From Candidatus Methanophagaceae archaeon (GTDB lineage Archaea; Halobacteriota; Syntropharchaeia; Alkanophagales; Methanospirareceae), in assembly GCA_013374505.1 (NCBI GenBank), contig QENJ01000065.1:1-12750 (forward strand): a stretch of 12,750 bases of DNA, read 5' to 3'. The translations under genes were made by a program, and so were the position numbers. Below, in pieces: positions 1 through 5,831 of this stretch. Under the pieces are notes generated by a model. It saw nothing but the letters and a program-made list of their open reading frames with translations, had not been told where the DNA came from and searched no databases. Within the stretch, counting starts at the first letter, position 1. Each line of letters begins with the position of its first letter.

Positions 1-486
1 GACAACAAAACCACAGACAGTTTTAATCTATCAGATTTCACTTGGGGATCAGTACCATCATCGTTTACAAAAGGGGTAGATACTATCTCCACGAATAGAT
101 GTTTCCTCAAATATCCGGTTTTCTGGCAATGGTTTATGTGGATATTTGGAGGATTCATTTTAAAGGATTATGAAGAAAAAGAATATGAAAATTTATCTCA
201 AAAAACAGGGATTCCGATAGATGAAATACCAACTGCTTTGGAATCATATCAAATTTTATTCCCTCACGATGATGGATGGTTCATGGATTTACAAAACTCA
301 AATATAAAACTTATGAAAATGTTTCCAGTTCCTTTTATGGGTGTGGGAGCAAACTACAGATTAGATCTTTATACAGAATCCGACGAATCTGGGAGATTTA
401 AAGATCTTAAGCTTACGGGAGATCATACCTTGAATGATTTGATCAAATGGAATAATTTAGCAGTAAAGGTGTTAAAAAATGAATGA
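1..486 (+). CDS. 3' part of an unrecognised protein gene (5' end outside window)
   Basis: The reading frame is open from base 1 to a TGA at 484-486, so about 161 residues are visible and the true start lies upstream. An internal ATG at 136 has no ribosome binding site and is probably not the start. I do not recognise the family. The visible part is soluble-looking, rich in aromatic residues near its start (FWQWFMWIFGGF) and moderately acidic afterwards. It has no cysteine cluster and no obvious catalytic motif. One short hydrophobic stretch (WQWFMWIFGGFIL) could be buried or membrane-associated. Codon use looks natural and AT-rich compared with ftr. An imperfect stem-loop follows at 516-537. 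The function is unknown. Confidence 0.6.
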   Translation, partial: DNKTTDSFNLSDFTWGSVPSSFTKGVDTISTNRCFLKYPVFWQWFMWIFGGFILKDYEEKEYENLSQKTGIPIDEIPTALESYQILFPHDDGWFMDLQNSNIKLMKMFPVPFMGVGANYRLDLYTESDESGRFKDLKLTGDHTLNDLIKWNNLAVKVLKNE

Positions 487-515
487 TAAGCCACTTCAGA
501 TACAGCATATATGCT

Positions 516-537
516 AAGGGCTTATGCCATTGCCCTT
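516..537 (+). terminator. Short stem-loop downstream of the first gene
   Basis: A perfect 6-bp inverted repeat (AAGGGC at 516-521, GCCCTT at 532-537) with a 10-base loop lies 30 bases after the stop codon. It has no T-run after it, so a terminator role is only possible. It may instead protect the 3' end of the mRNA. Confidence 0.25.
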
Positions 538-613
538 CGGGACATTGCACCCATAGATTCGCAACGTCGCATATGCTAGAAACAGTATACGCAATCCGCT
601 TCGAGACAACCGA

Positions 614-653
614 AAAAAGGTTTATTAATCAGACCGTTTATAATTAAGGAGGT
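614..653 (+). promoter_or_regulatory. Promoter and strong Shine-Dalgarno of the 2TM protein gene
   Basis: An A-rich element followed by TTTATTAATC at 621-630 is a plausible TATA box. The ribosome binding site GGAGGT at 648-653 lies 8 bases before the ATG at 662 and fixes that start. Confidence 0.55.
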
Positions 654-661
654 AAGATCCT

Positions 662-955
662 ATGGCAGAAGAAATTCCATTAGAAGATTACAAAAAGGCG
701 TATAGGGAAATAGTGTCGGAAGAGGAGAAAAGAGGCTTTTTCGTTCATCTGGTAGTGTACGTGCTGGTTAACGTTATGTTGATAGCCATAAACTTCATAT
801 ATTCTCCAGAGTACATCTGGTTCTTTTATCCACTCATTTGTTGGGGTATCGGTATATCAATACACTACCTATTTGGTGTTCACTGGATACAGAAAGAGCT
901 CACGGCAAAGGAAGCGAAAGCAGATTATAAAGCAAGGGCAGTTAAACGGAAATAG
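662..955 (+). CDS. Small 2TM-domain integral membrane protein
   Basis: A 97-residue protein. A charged N-terminal helix (about 7-24, YKKAYREIVSEEEKRG) leads into two membrane helices (about 26-47 and 51-74), then a basic C-terminal tail (KAKADYKARAVKRK-like). The pattern of a charged helix, GFFVHLVVYVLVN, SPEYIWFFYPL and WGIGISIH is typical of the 2TM domain family (PF13239), which is found alone or fused to histidine kinases and transcription regulators in bacteria and archaea. No sensory or catalytic domain is attached here. The molecular function of stand-alone members is not known. The start is supported by a near-perfect ribosome binding site 8 bases upstream. The gene is solitary, with 175 bases before it and 191 bases to the tRNA. 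Confidence 0.85.
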   Translation: MAEEIPLEDYKKAYREIVSEEEKRGFFVHLVVYVLVNVMLIAINFIYSPEYIWFFYPLICWGIGISIHYLFGVHWIQKELTAKEAKADYKARAVKRK

Positions 956-973
956 TAACCACCCCCTTCGCAG

Positions 974-992
974 ACAGCGTATAACTCGCTGT
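974..992 (+). other. Small stem-loop downstream of the 2TM gene
   Basis: ACAGCG (974-979) and CGCTGT (987-992) form a perfect 6-bp inverted repeat with a 7-base loop, 19 bases after the stop codon. No T-run follows directly. It could stabilise or terminate the upstream mRNA. Confidence 0.25.
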
Positions 993-1111
993 AAACGTTT
1001 TCACTACCTTCGGTCGTATCATCAAAAAGGCTATGCTCTGCTACTTTGCATACACAAGAACCGTTAAACGCAGCAGATGCAATATCGGACCGAAAAATCA
1101 TCACCCGAAAA

Positions 1112-1122
1112 ATGTTTAAATG
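1112..1122 (+). promoter_or_regulatory. TATA-like box of the tRNA-Arg gene
   Basis: The AT-rich core TTTAAA at 1115-1120 is centred about 30 bases before the first base of the mature tRNA. This is the expected spacing for an archaeal TBP site driving a tRNA gene with almost no leader. Confidence 0.5.
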
Positions 1123-1146
1123 TTAATATCACCAGATAACTAAAAA

Positions 1147-1218
1147 GGGGTCGTAGGGTAGAGGATATCCTGTCAGGTTCCGGACCTGACGACCTGGGTT
1201 CGATTCCCAGCGACTCCG
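1147..1218 (+). tRNA. tRNA-Arg, anticodon CCG
   Basis: A 72-base cloverleaf. The acceptor stem GGGGTCG (1147-1153) pairs with CGACTCC (1211-1217) with one G-U pair, and the discriminator is G. The short D arm contains the GG dinucleotide. The anticodon stem is TCAGG/CCTGA with a 7-base loop TTCCGGA, giving anticodon CCG at 1180-1182 (reads CGG, Arg). The T arm is CTGGG-TTCGATT-CCCAG (1194-1210). No intron is present and CCA is not encoded. A run of six T (1219-1224) follows immediately as the likely terminator. The gene overlaps the 3' end of the convergent ribonuclease III frame on the opposite strand. Confidence 0.93.
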
Positions 1219-2018
1219 TTTTTTAATAGCCAATCCTGCTCTTCCATATACCAAAACGCCTGTGCAATAGCATCCCGTTCGGCATCTTTTTTACTACCAA
1301 ACCATTTATTGCTTTTCACTCCGGTCAGAGTGACATATTCTCTAGTCGGATCAGCCTTAATCGCGCATTCATCTATTTGCCAGTGTTTCTGGTGCGCTTC
1401 GCCAACAGAACGGTACCTAAATTCTATTTCCGGATTGCAGCGATTGATTTCACGGAACTTATTCTCAAACTGGTTTCTAATCGGGAGGAAGTCACCCGCA
1501 GTAAGCATTTCCGCTTTTATACGCTCTGAAATGTTGAATTTCTGCAGGAATCGCTCCACCTCTTTTATCCTGATTGTTTCCTCGGTATCTAAGTATATAG
1601 CACCGCAAATCGCTTCGAACACATCGGCAACAACTTTTTTGCTTATGTTCTCGCTCGTCTCGCCAGCACGGATATAATTCCTGAGACCTATTGTTTCACC
1701 GAACTCAGCCAACTGGTTGTTCTTTTCCAGTTCGGACTTCAGAAAAGTCATTTCCCCTTCGTCAAGTGATTCAGACATGATTAGTTTCTCTGCCAATATC
1801 AAACTGACCACACGGTCTCCAAGGAATTCGAGCCGTTGATAATTTGGGGCCCCGGTAGCGTACGAACTCGTGGTTATCGCCTTTTCCAAAAGTGCAATGT
1901 TCTTAAACCGATGTCCTATCAGGTCTTCTAATTCCGCAAGCACCCCTTTATTTGTTTCTGGATTTTCCATTCTTCTTATATGCTCTACACATTTATCTGC
2001 GAAAGCACGCAACGCCAT
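1173..2018 (-). CDS. rnc: Ribonuclease III (double-stranded RNA endonuclease)
   Basis: A 281-residue protein from the ATG at 2018. An in-frame TTG three bases upstream is possible, and neither start has a clear Shine-Dalgarno. The nuclease domain (about 25-165) carries the signature QRLEFLGDRVV at 61-71 and ADVFEA at 131-136. The metal-binding acids expected from the family are present: E64, D68, D132 and E135. The residue that is Glu in E. coli (E38) is Gln61 here, as in the second RNase III domain of Dicer. A double-stranded RNA-binding domain follows (about 195-260), ending in the typical GSKKDAERDAIAQAF helix. The layout and length are those of bacterial RNase III, which is uncommon in archaea. 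The last 15 or so residues (GVAGNRTQVVRSG) are simply the antisense reading of tRNA-Arg, so the natural functional end is probably near residue 266. A TATA-like element on this strand lies at 2078-2088. Confidence 0.9.
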   Translation of the reverse strand: MALRAFADKCVEHIRRMENPETNKGVLAELEDLIGHRFKNIALLEKAITTSSYATGAPNYQRLEFLGDRVVSLILAEKLIMSESLDEGEMTFLKSELEKNNQLAEFGETIGLRNYIRAGETSENISKKVVADVFEAICGAIYLDTEETIRIKEVERFLQKFNISERIKAEMLTAGDFLPIRNQFENKFREINRCNPEIEFRYRSVGEAHQKHWQIDECAIKADPTREYVTLTGVKSNKWFGSKKDAERDAIAQAFWYMEEQDWLLKNGVAGNRTQVVRSGT

Positions 2019-2077
2019 CAAATCAGTTGCCTAATACAATTCATAGTTGCGTTTGCTTATGCAAGGTCGCTTAGATT

Positions 2078-2088
2078 GTATAAATATC
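2078..2088 (-). promoter_or_regulatory. TATA-like box upstream of ribonuclease III
   Basis: On the minus strand this reads ATATTTATACA. Transcription starting about 25 bases downstream would leave a leader of roughly 40 bases. It lies just past the ftr terminator, which suggests separate transcription of the two genes. Confidence 0.5.
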
Positions 2089-2096
2089 AGTCTGGG

Positions 2097-2131
2097 AAAA
2101 AAAGATAGAGAGGAATAGTCATTCCCCCTCT
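2097..2131 (-). terminator. Stem-loop and T-run terminator after ftr
   Basis: On the minus strand GAGGGGGAAT (2131-2122) pairs with ATTCCTCTC (2117-2109) around a 4-base loop, with one bulged G and one G-U pair. Four bases later comes a run of eight T (2104-2097). It starts 26 bases after the ftr stop codon. Confidence 0.65.
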
Positions 2132-2156
2132 GTATCGAATGTTGGCTTGGAAGTTA

Positions 2157-3056
2157 CTATAGTCCCAACACCTCTTTTAGCTGGATCTTGTATTCCCCAA
2201 GGGTACCACCGAAGTTCCCGGCTGTTATCTTCACCACACCCGGTACTTTCACCGCCGCTTCTATCCCTATCTTAGTCGCTTCTTTAACCGCTTCTTCGCT
2301 AACCCCGTTTATCACAATCTCAAATACGCCGTTTACATCTGCCGGCAATTCAGAGTCTTCTATTTTGTCCTTTAACGTGGGGCAGTACTTCTCATTTATC
2401 GTAGCGTGCATGAACTTGTATTTGCTTGAGCTGGGTTTCGAGCCCGATGCAACTACGCCACCCGTAAACGGCGTTATTGTGCCTTCTACCTGCATGATCG
2501 CCTCAACCGCAGCCTCAACCGCAGTCAACGCTGCCATCTGGTCCTTCGCAAGGATAAAGAGATTACCACCGGCAACGCCTGCTTTTGCGCTCAGGTTCTT
2601 CTCTATCACGAATTCACCACCCATTATCGGCACCCGTGCCACTTCTCTACCGTTAAGCACCTCTTCGGTTTCGAATCCATCACCAAAGAATTTCAATTTG
2701 AAGCCTATGTTGAACTCCTTCTCGCCGTTCTCCAGAGCATTGAAAACCGCCGCTGTTGGACTGGTAAGGACACACTGTCCAATCCTCGCAAGCAATTGCG
2801 CGTCCAGTGCTTTATAGCCAAACGTGCATATCATGGCATAAACGCCGGGTCTTCCGTCCGGTGTCTCGTCACTGCTCGCTATTCTATCTATTCCAGCCTC
2901 TGCAGGGCACATTATAACTGACGTGCCGAAACCCGTCATCTCCTTCGCCGCTGTCATCGCCCATTTCTCATTCACCGCCGTTATCAACACTCGCGCAACC
3001 TTTATCGGAAACGCCTCCGCAAATGTATCCTCTATTTCTACTCCCTCTAATTCCAT
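2157..3056 (-). CDS. ftr: Formylmethanofuran:tetrahydromethanopterin formyltransferase
   Basis: A 299-residue cytosolic enzyme (EC 2.3.1.101) that moves the formyl group between formylmethanofuran and tetrahydromethanopterin, the second step of CO2 reduction in methanogens. It runs in reverse in methane- or methyl-oxidising archaea. Length and sequence fit the family along the whole chain: N-terminal EGVEIEDTFAEAFPIKVARVLITA, CPAEAGID, DETPDGRPG, GQCVLTSPTAAVFN, TPFTGGVVASGSKPSSSKY, a TNEKYCPTL-like segment (INEKYCPTL) and GNFGGTLGEYKIQL at the C-terminus. The start is set by GAGGTG at 3064-3069, 7 bases before the ATG. The gene is monocistronic, with its own promoter and a terminator downstream. 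It is the strongest marker here for a C1-metabolising euryarchaeon. Bacterial methylotrophs carry a related FhcD, but the surrounding genes are archaeal. Confidence 0.96.
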   Translation of the reverse strand: MELEGVEIEDTFAEAFPIKVARVLITAVNEKWAMTAAKEMTGFGTSVIMCPAEAGIDRIASSDETPDGRPGVYAMICTFGYKALDAQLLARIGQCVLTSPTAAVFNALENGEKEFNIGFKLKFFGDGFETEEVLNGREVARVPIMGGEFVIEKNLSAKAGVAGGNLFILAKDQMAALTAVEAAVEAIMQVEGTITPFTGGVVASGSKPSSSKYKFMHATINEKYCPTLKDKIEDSELPADVNGVFEIVINGVSEEAVKEATKIGIEAAVKVPGVVKITAGNFGGTLGEYKIQLKEVLGL

Positions 3057-3063
3057 TTTATTT

Positions 3064-3099
3064 CACCTCAAAGAAGAAGATAACACTAAAGTAATATAA
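3064..3099 (-). promoter_or_regulatory. Promoter and ribosome binding site of ftr
   Basis: Minus-strand CTTATATTAC (3100-3091) is a good TATA box about 40 bases before the ATG. GAGGTGA follows just before the start. The expected transcript start would fall near 3070, giving a very short leader. Confidence 0.65.
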
Positions 3100-3223
3100 G
3101 TTACTTTTTTTTAGTGGCTGGATTAAAAATCGCACTGAGCATTACGAGAAGTGTAAATCGCTACTGTTTGTTTAGCAAAACTTCCACGCTTGCTTATTAC
3201 GAGCCGGTTTGTGGTCACAAAAA

Positions 3224-3263
3224 CTTATATATACACCCTTTTCTAATGGTTGTATCAGGAGGT
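3224..3263 (+). promoter_or_regulatory. Promoter and Shine-Dalgarno of the surface protein gene
   Basis: CTTATATATAC at 3224-3234 is a strong TATA box. AGGAGGT at 3257-3263 is a full-strength ribosome binding site, but it lies 14 bases before the ATG at 3278, longer than the usual 5-9. No in-frame start codon lies closer, so the ATG is kept. Confidence 0.65.
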
Positions 3264-3277
3264 AATAAAAAAGAAAG

Positions 3278-4747
3278 ATGTTTGCGAAGAAGAAGATAGT
3301 AGCGTCAGTCGCGGTATTGCTTGCGATACTGCTTGTTGGGACCGTAATTGCCAGCACCATTCCAGTGCCTGCGCCAATAAAGGACATACCGGGGGCATAC
3401 CAGGTAGCCGGGAGTCCAGATGTGTCAATAGAGGGGCGGGTAGTAGAGGGAGGATTAGCCGGTACTAGCGTTAAAGGCTATTACATCATGAGGGGAGACG
3501 GCATAGAAACTCGGGGACAGCCCAAGGTACCAATTCCTGTACCGCCCAAGGGACCTGAAGAACCGGTGGTAAGTGAGTACACCAAATTGCGAATCTCGCC
3601 GACTTACGAGTGGTTAGAGATGGAACCCGGTGATGAAAGAGTGTTTACCGTGGAGGTAAAACATGATGAAAACAAGTCGGTATCAACGCAGGTATTCATA
3701 GAGTCACCGCCGTATAGCGAGTACACCATTGGAGATAATTGGATAACAGTCGAGCCAGAAAGCGCAGAGATCGCGGTGGCTGATAAGCAAGAATACAACG
3801 TTACAGTACAAATACCAGTAAATGCGGAACTCGGGTATTACAATGCACAAATCGTATTTACAAATGATACGTGGTCAATGACATATCCAGAGTGGTCAAT
3901 GCCATATCCCGAGAAGTTTCCGGCGTACGTGAACACATGTGAATTATCAATAAACGTTTGGAGACCACCGGTGGTTTTCTTTTGGCCTCGACACATAAGC
4001 GACAGGGTAAAAGTAGGAAAGAGTTACGAATATGTAATACAGCTTGAAAATATCGGCGACACCGCAATTGCAATAAACCCGGAAATAGCAGGAGAGGAAG
4101 AGCGGATTATAGAACTTCCGTTACCCCCCTTTCCCTACGGATACGAAGAAGGCAGGATGCCCAACGATTGGCTAACGATAGAAGCACCTGCAACTGTGTC
4201 GGCGCACACAACGGCTACTGTAACTGTGACAGTTGCTGTGCCCGAAGATGCCTCTGGATGGCGCGATACGAAAATAAATCTGAACATTGACGACCCTTCG
4301 ATTACAGAATGGGATGGAATCGTATATATGAACTTGGAGGTCTGGAAACCACCCACAACGCCATACAGTGACGAGTTTAGCGTTGAGCAAGGAGGTGCGT
4401 TCAGCGTCATGGTCTCAGCCCGCCAGTACGCATACGATAGATATAGCGAAATGGAAGAAGAAGAGCCTTCTTTCAATACTGTTCTGTCAGCCCCCAATAA
4501 TGTAACGGTGACACCGGAATCGACAAAAACGGTCAAGAAAAGAGAAGTAAGCTTGGGCTTGGGTATGAAATATGGACCATGGGGCCCATATCCTGAGGAT
4601 GCAGCGAGTGAAGAACAGTATCACGTGATGTCCACAGAATACAGTAAAACGTACGAGGTAACTAACGCAACTGGTGGGACCTGGACACTGGAGATACTGC
4701 CGATTAACGTACAAGACTTTGAGTACACAATAGAGATAGAGGAATGA
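3278..4747 (+). CDS. Secreted surface protein with repeated Ig-like beta domains
   Basis: A 489-residue protein with a Sec signal peptide (basic MFAKKK, hydrophobic core 7-24, likely cleavage near 25-27). A proline-rich linker (about 83-97, VPIPVPPKGPEEP) follows. Two similar beta-sandwich domains come next: about 102-228 (EWLEMEPGDERVFTVEV ... WITVEPESAEIAVADKQEYNVTVQIP) and about 240-357 (VGKSYEYVIQLENIGDTAI ... WLTIEAPATVSAHTTATVTVTV). Each ends in NVW[RK]PP or EVWKPP. The third part (about 360-489) is an unassigned beta-rich, acidic segment. Five N-glycosylation sequons (N132, N174, N196, N408, N463) fit an exported archaeal glycoprotein. There is no C-terminal membrane helix or sorting motif, so it may be released or held by other envelope proteins. 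The overall look is of the Ig-like/COG1470-type surface folds. The exact function is unknown. Its strong promoter and terminator suggest good expression. Confidence 0.8.
   Translation: MFAKKKIVASVAVLLAILLVGTVIASTIPVPAPIKDIPGAYQVAGSPDVSIEGRVVEGGLAGTSVKGYYIMRGDGIETRGQPKVPIPVPPKGPEEPVVSEYTKLRISPTYEWLEMEPGDERVFTVEVKHDENKSVSTQVFIESPPYSEYTIGDNWITVEPESAEIAVADKQEYNVTVQIPVNAELGYYNAQIVFTNDTWSMTYPEWSMPYPEKFPAYVNTCELSINVWRPPVVFFWPRHISDRVKVGKSYEYVIQLENIGDTAIAINPEIAGEEERIIELPLPPFPYGYEEGRMPNDWLTIEAPATVSAHTTATVTVTVAVPEDASGWRDTKINLNIDDPSITEWDGIVYMNLEVWKPPTTPYSDEFSVEQGGAFSVMVSARQYAYDRYSEMEEEEPSFNTVLSAPNNVTVTPESTKTVKKREVSLGLGMKYGPWGPYPEDAASEEQYHVMSTEYSKTYEVTNATGGTWTLEILPINVQDFEYTIEIEE
3872..3913 (+). repeat. 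21-bp tandem duplication inside the surface protein gene
   Basis: Two adjacent 21-base units (3872-3892 and 3893-3913) encode WSMTYPE and WSMPYPE. They differ at only two bases, so the duplication is recent or maintained. It lies at the end of the first Ig-like domain. Confidence 0.85.
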
Positions 4748-4794
4748 GTATTAAAACAATTTAAAAAACTCATTCTTTTTTTTTATTTTTTTTT
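4743..4794 (+). terminator. Terminator of the surface protein gene
   Basis: AATGAG (4743-4748, overlapping the stop codon) pairs with CTCATT (4769-4774). A T-rich tract at 4776-4794, broken by one A, follows directly. In archaea the T-tract alone is usually enough for termination. Confidence 0.75.
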
Positions 4795-4800
4795 CATTGT

Positions 4801-4838
4801 ACACGGATTTGATTTCCATCTGCGTTAATCTGCGTCCA
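4801..4838. repeat. Fragment of an ATCTGCGT-type dispersed repeat
   Basis: ACACGGATTT is followed by two copies of ATCTGCGT (4818-4825 and 4828-4835) at a 10-base period. This resembles the intergenic CACGGATT/ATCTGCGT repeat units that recur in many prokaryotic genomes, and the arms of the 10208-10332 element in this window. It looks like a partial copy. Confidence 0.4.
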
Positions 4839-4895
4839 CAACTGATTTTATTTTGTTCATAGTTCTGTTATGTAGTGAAAGAAAGCTTTACCAAA

Positions 4896-4920
4896 GATAT
4901 AATATAATTTTAGTAGAGGT
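4896..4920 (+). promoter_or_regulatory. Promoter region and ribosome binding site of the SUMT gene
   Basis: An AT-rich stretch (4896-4910, core ATATAATATAATTT) is a candidate TATA box. GAGGT at 4916-4920 lies 9 bases before the ATG. The two are close together, so the exact TATA position is uncertain. Confidence 0.45.
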
Positions 4921-4929
4921 AACCGAAAA

Positions 4930-5673
4930 ATGGGCAAAGTATATCTCGTGGGTTCAGGACCCGGCGACCCGGAACTGATAAGTTTGAAGGCGTACCGGCT
5001 TATAAAAAATGCAGACGTGATATTAGTGGACAATTTAGTGCTGGGCGTGAAGACGCTGATTCCCGAGGATAAAGCAGTTATAGACATAGGCAAAATAGCG
5101 GGCAAACACAAACTCTCGCAAGACGGTATAAACGAGCTCTTGGTGGAACTGTCGGCAAAATACGATATGGTTGTGCGACTAAAAGGCGGCGACCCGTATA
5201 TATTCGGTCGTGGTGGCGAAGAAGCGGCTGTTCTTAGGGAACACGGCGTTGAGTTTGAAGTTGTGTCTGGTATAACATCCGCAGTTGCCGTACCCGCGTC
5301 TTTTTACATCCCGCTTACGTTCCGAGGCATTTCGTCTTCGGTTACTATAATCACGGGGCATGAGATGGAGGAGAAAGACGAGAGCTTAAACTGGGACGCG
5401 CTAGCGAATTTGAAAGGTACGCTTGTTATATTGATGGGCGTGGGTAATCTCGCTAAGAACGTGGAGTCGCTTTTGGAGCATGGTATGCGTGCGGACACGC
5501 CGGTGGCGGTGATTGAACAAGGGTTCACCGTGGATGCGAGGCTTGTGACTGGTACGCTTCAGAATATAGTGGAAGTGGCAGTGAAAGAAAAGGTGAAGCC
5601 GCCAGCGGTTATTGTGATTGGTGATGTGGTTGGTGTAAGAGAGCAGTTGAAGCTGTCAACAAACCGAGTTTAA
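4930..5673 (+). CDS. cobA: Uroporphyrinogen-III C-methyltransferase (SUMT)
   Basis: A 247-residue cytosolic enzyme (EC 2.1.1.107) that uses two S-adenosylmethionines to convert uroporphyrinogen III to precorrin-2. Precorrin-2 is the branch point to cobalamin, coenzyme F430, siroheme and the alternative heme pathway. Family motifs are all present: VGSGPGDPELIS at 7-18, the SAM-binding RLKGGDPYIFGRGGEE at 83-98, SGITSA at 113-118, IPLTFRG at 127-133 and ILMGVGNL at 167-174. Length is normal for the single-domain form, with no fused CysG dehydrogenase or HemD part. No other tetrapyrrole gene is adjacent, so it appears to be transcribed alone. A role in F430, cobalamin or heme supply is inferred from the likely lifestyle. 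Confidence 0.95.
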   Translation: MGKVYLVGSGPGDPELISLKAYRLIKNADVILVDNLVLGVKTLIPEDKAVIDIGKIAGKHKLSQDGINELLVELSAKYDMVVRLKGGDPYIFGRGGEEAAVLREHGVEFEVVSGITSAVAVPASFYIPLTFRGISSSVTIITGHEMEEKDESLNWDALANLKGTLVILMGVGNLAKNVESLLEHGMRADTPVAVIEQGFTVDARLVTGTLQNIVEVAVKEKVKPPAVIVIGDVVGVREQLKLSTNRV

Positions 5674-5831
5674 GTGAAAAGGGAAGGAAAGGTAAAAATG
5701 GCTTTAAATCTTAAAAGGAGTGATTTTTCAGCATCAAGAGCATTTACGGGACCGCTTTAAACCCTCTTTTTCACTATATCATTCTCCTACTCAACTTCCG
5801 AAACAAAACGGATAGTGAGCTTCTCGCATCG

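Noticed and set aside
1309..1677. Plus-strand 122-residue frame opposite RNase III
   Set aside because: It is the antisense shadow of a well-supported gene, with no promoter, ribosome binding site or recognisable domain.
2188..2817. Plus-strand 209-residue frame opposite ftr
   Set aside because: It is a long shadow frame caused by the codon bias of ftr; the Ser/Pro/Thr-rich composition is typical of antisense translation.
5698..5760. 20-codon ORF (MALNLKRSDFSASR...) after the SUMT gene
   Set aside because: It has a weak AAAGGT before it but is too short, with no recognisable pattern. Chance is more likely.
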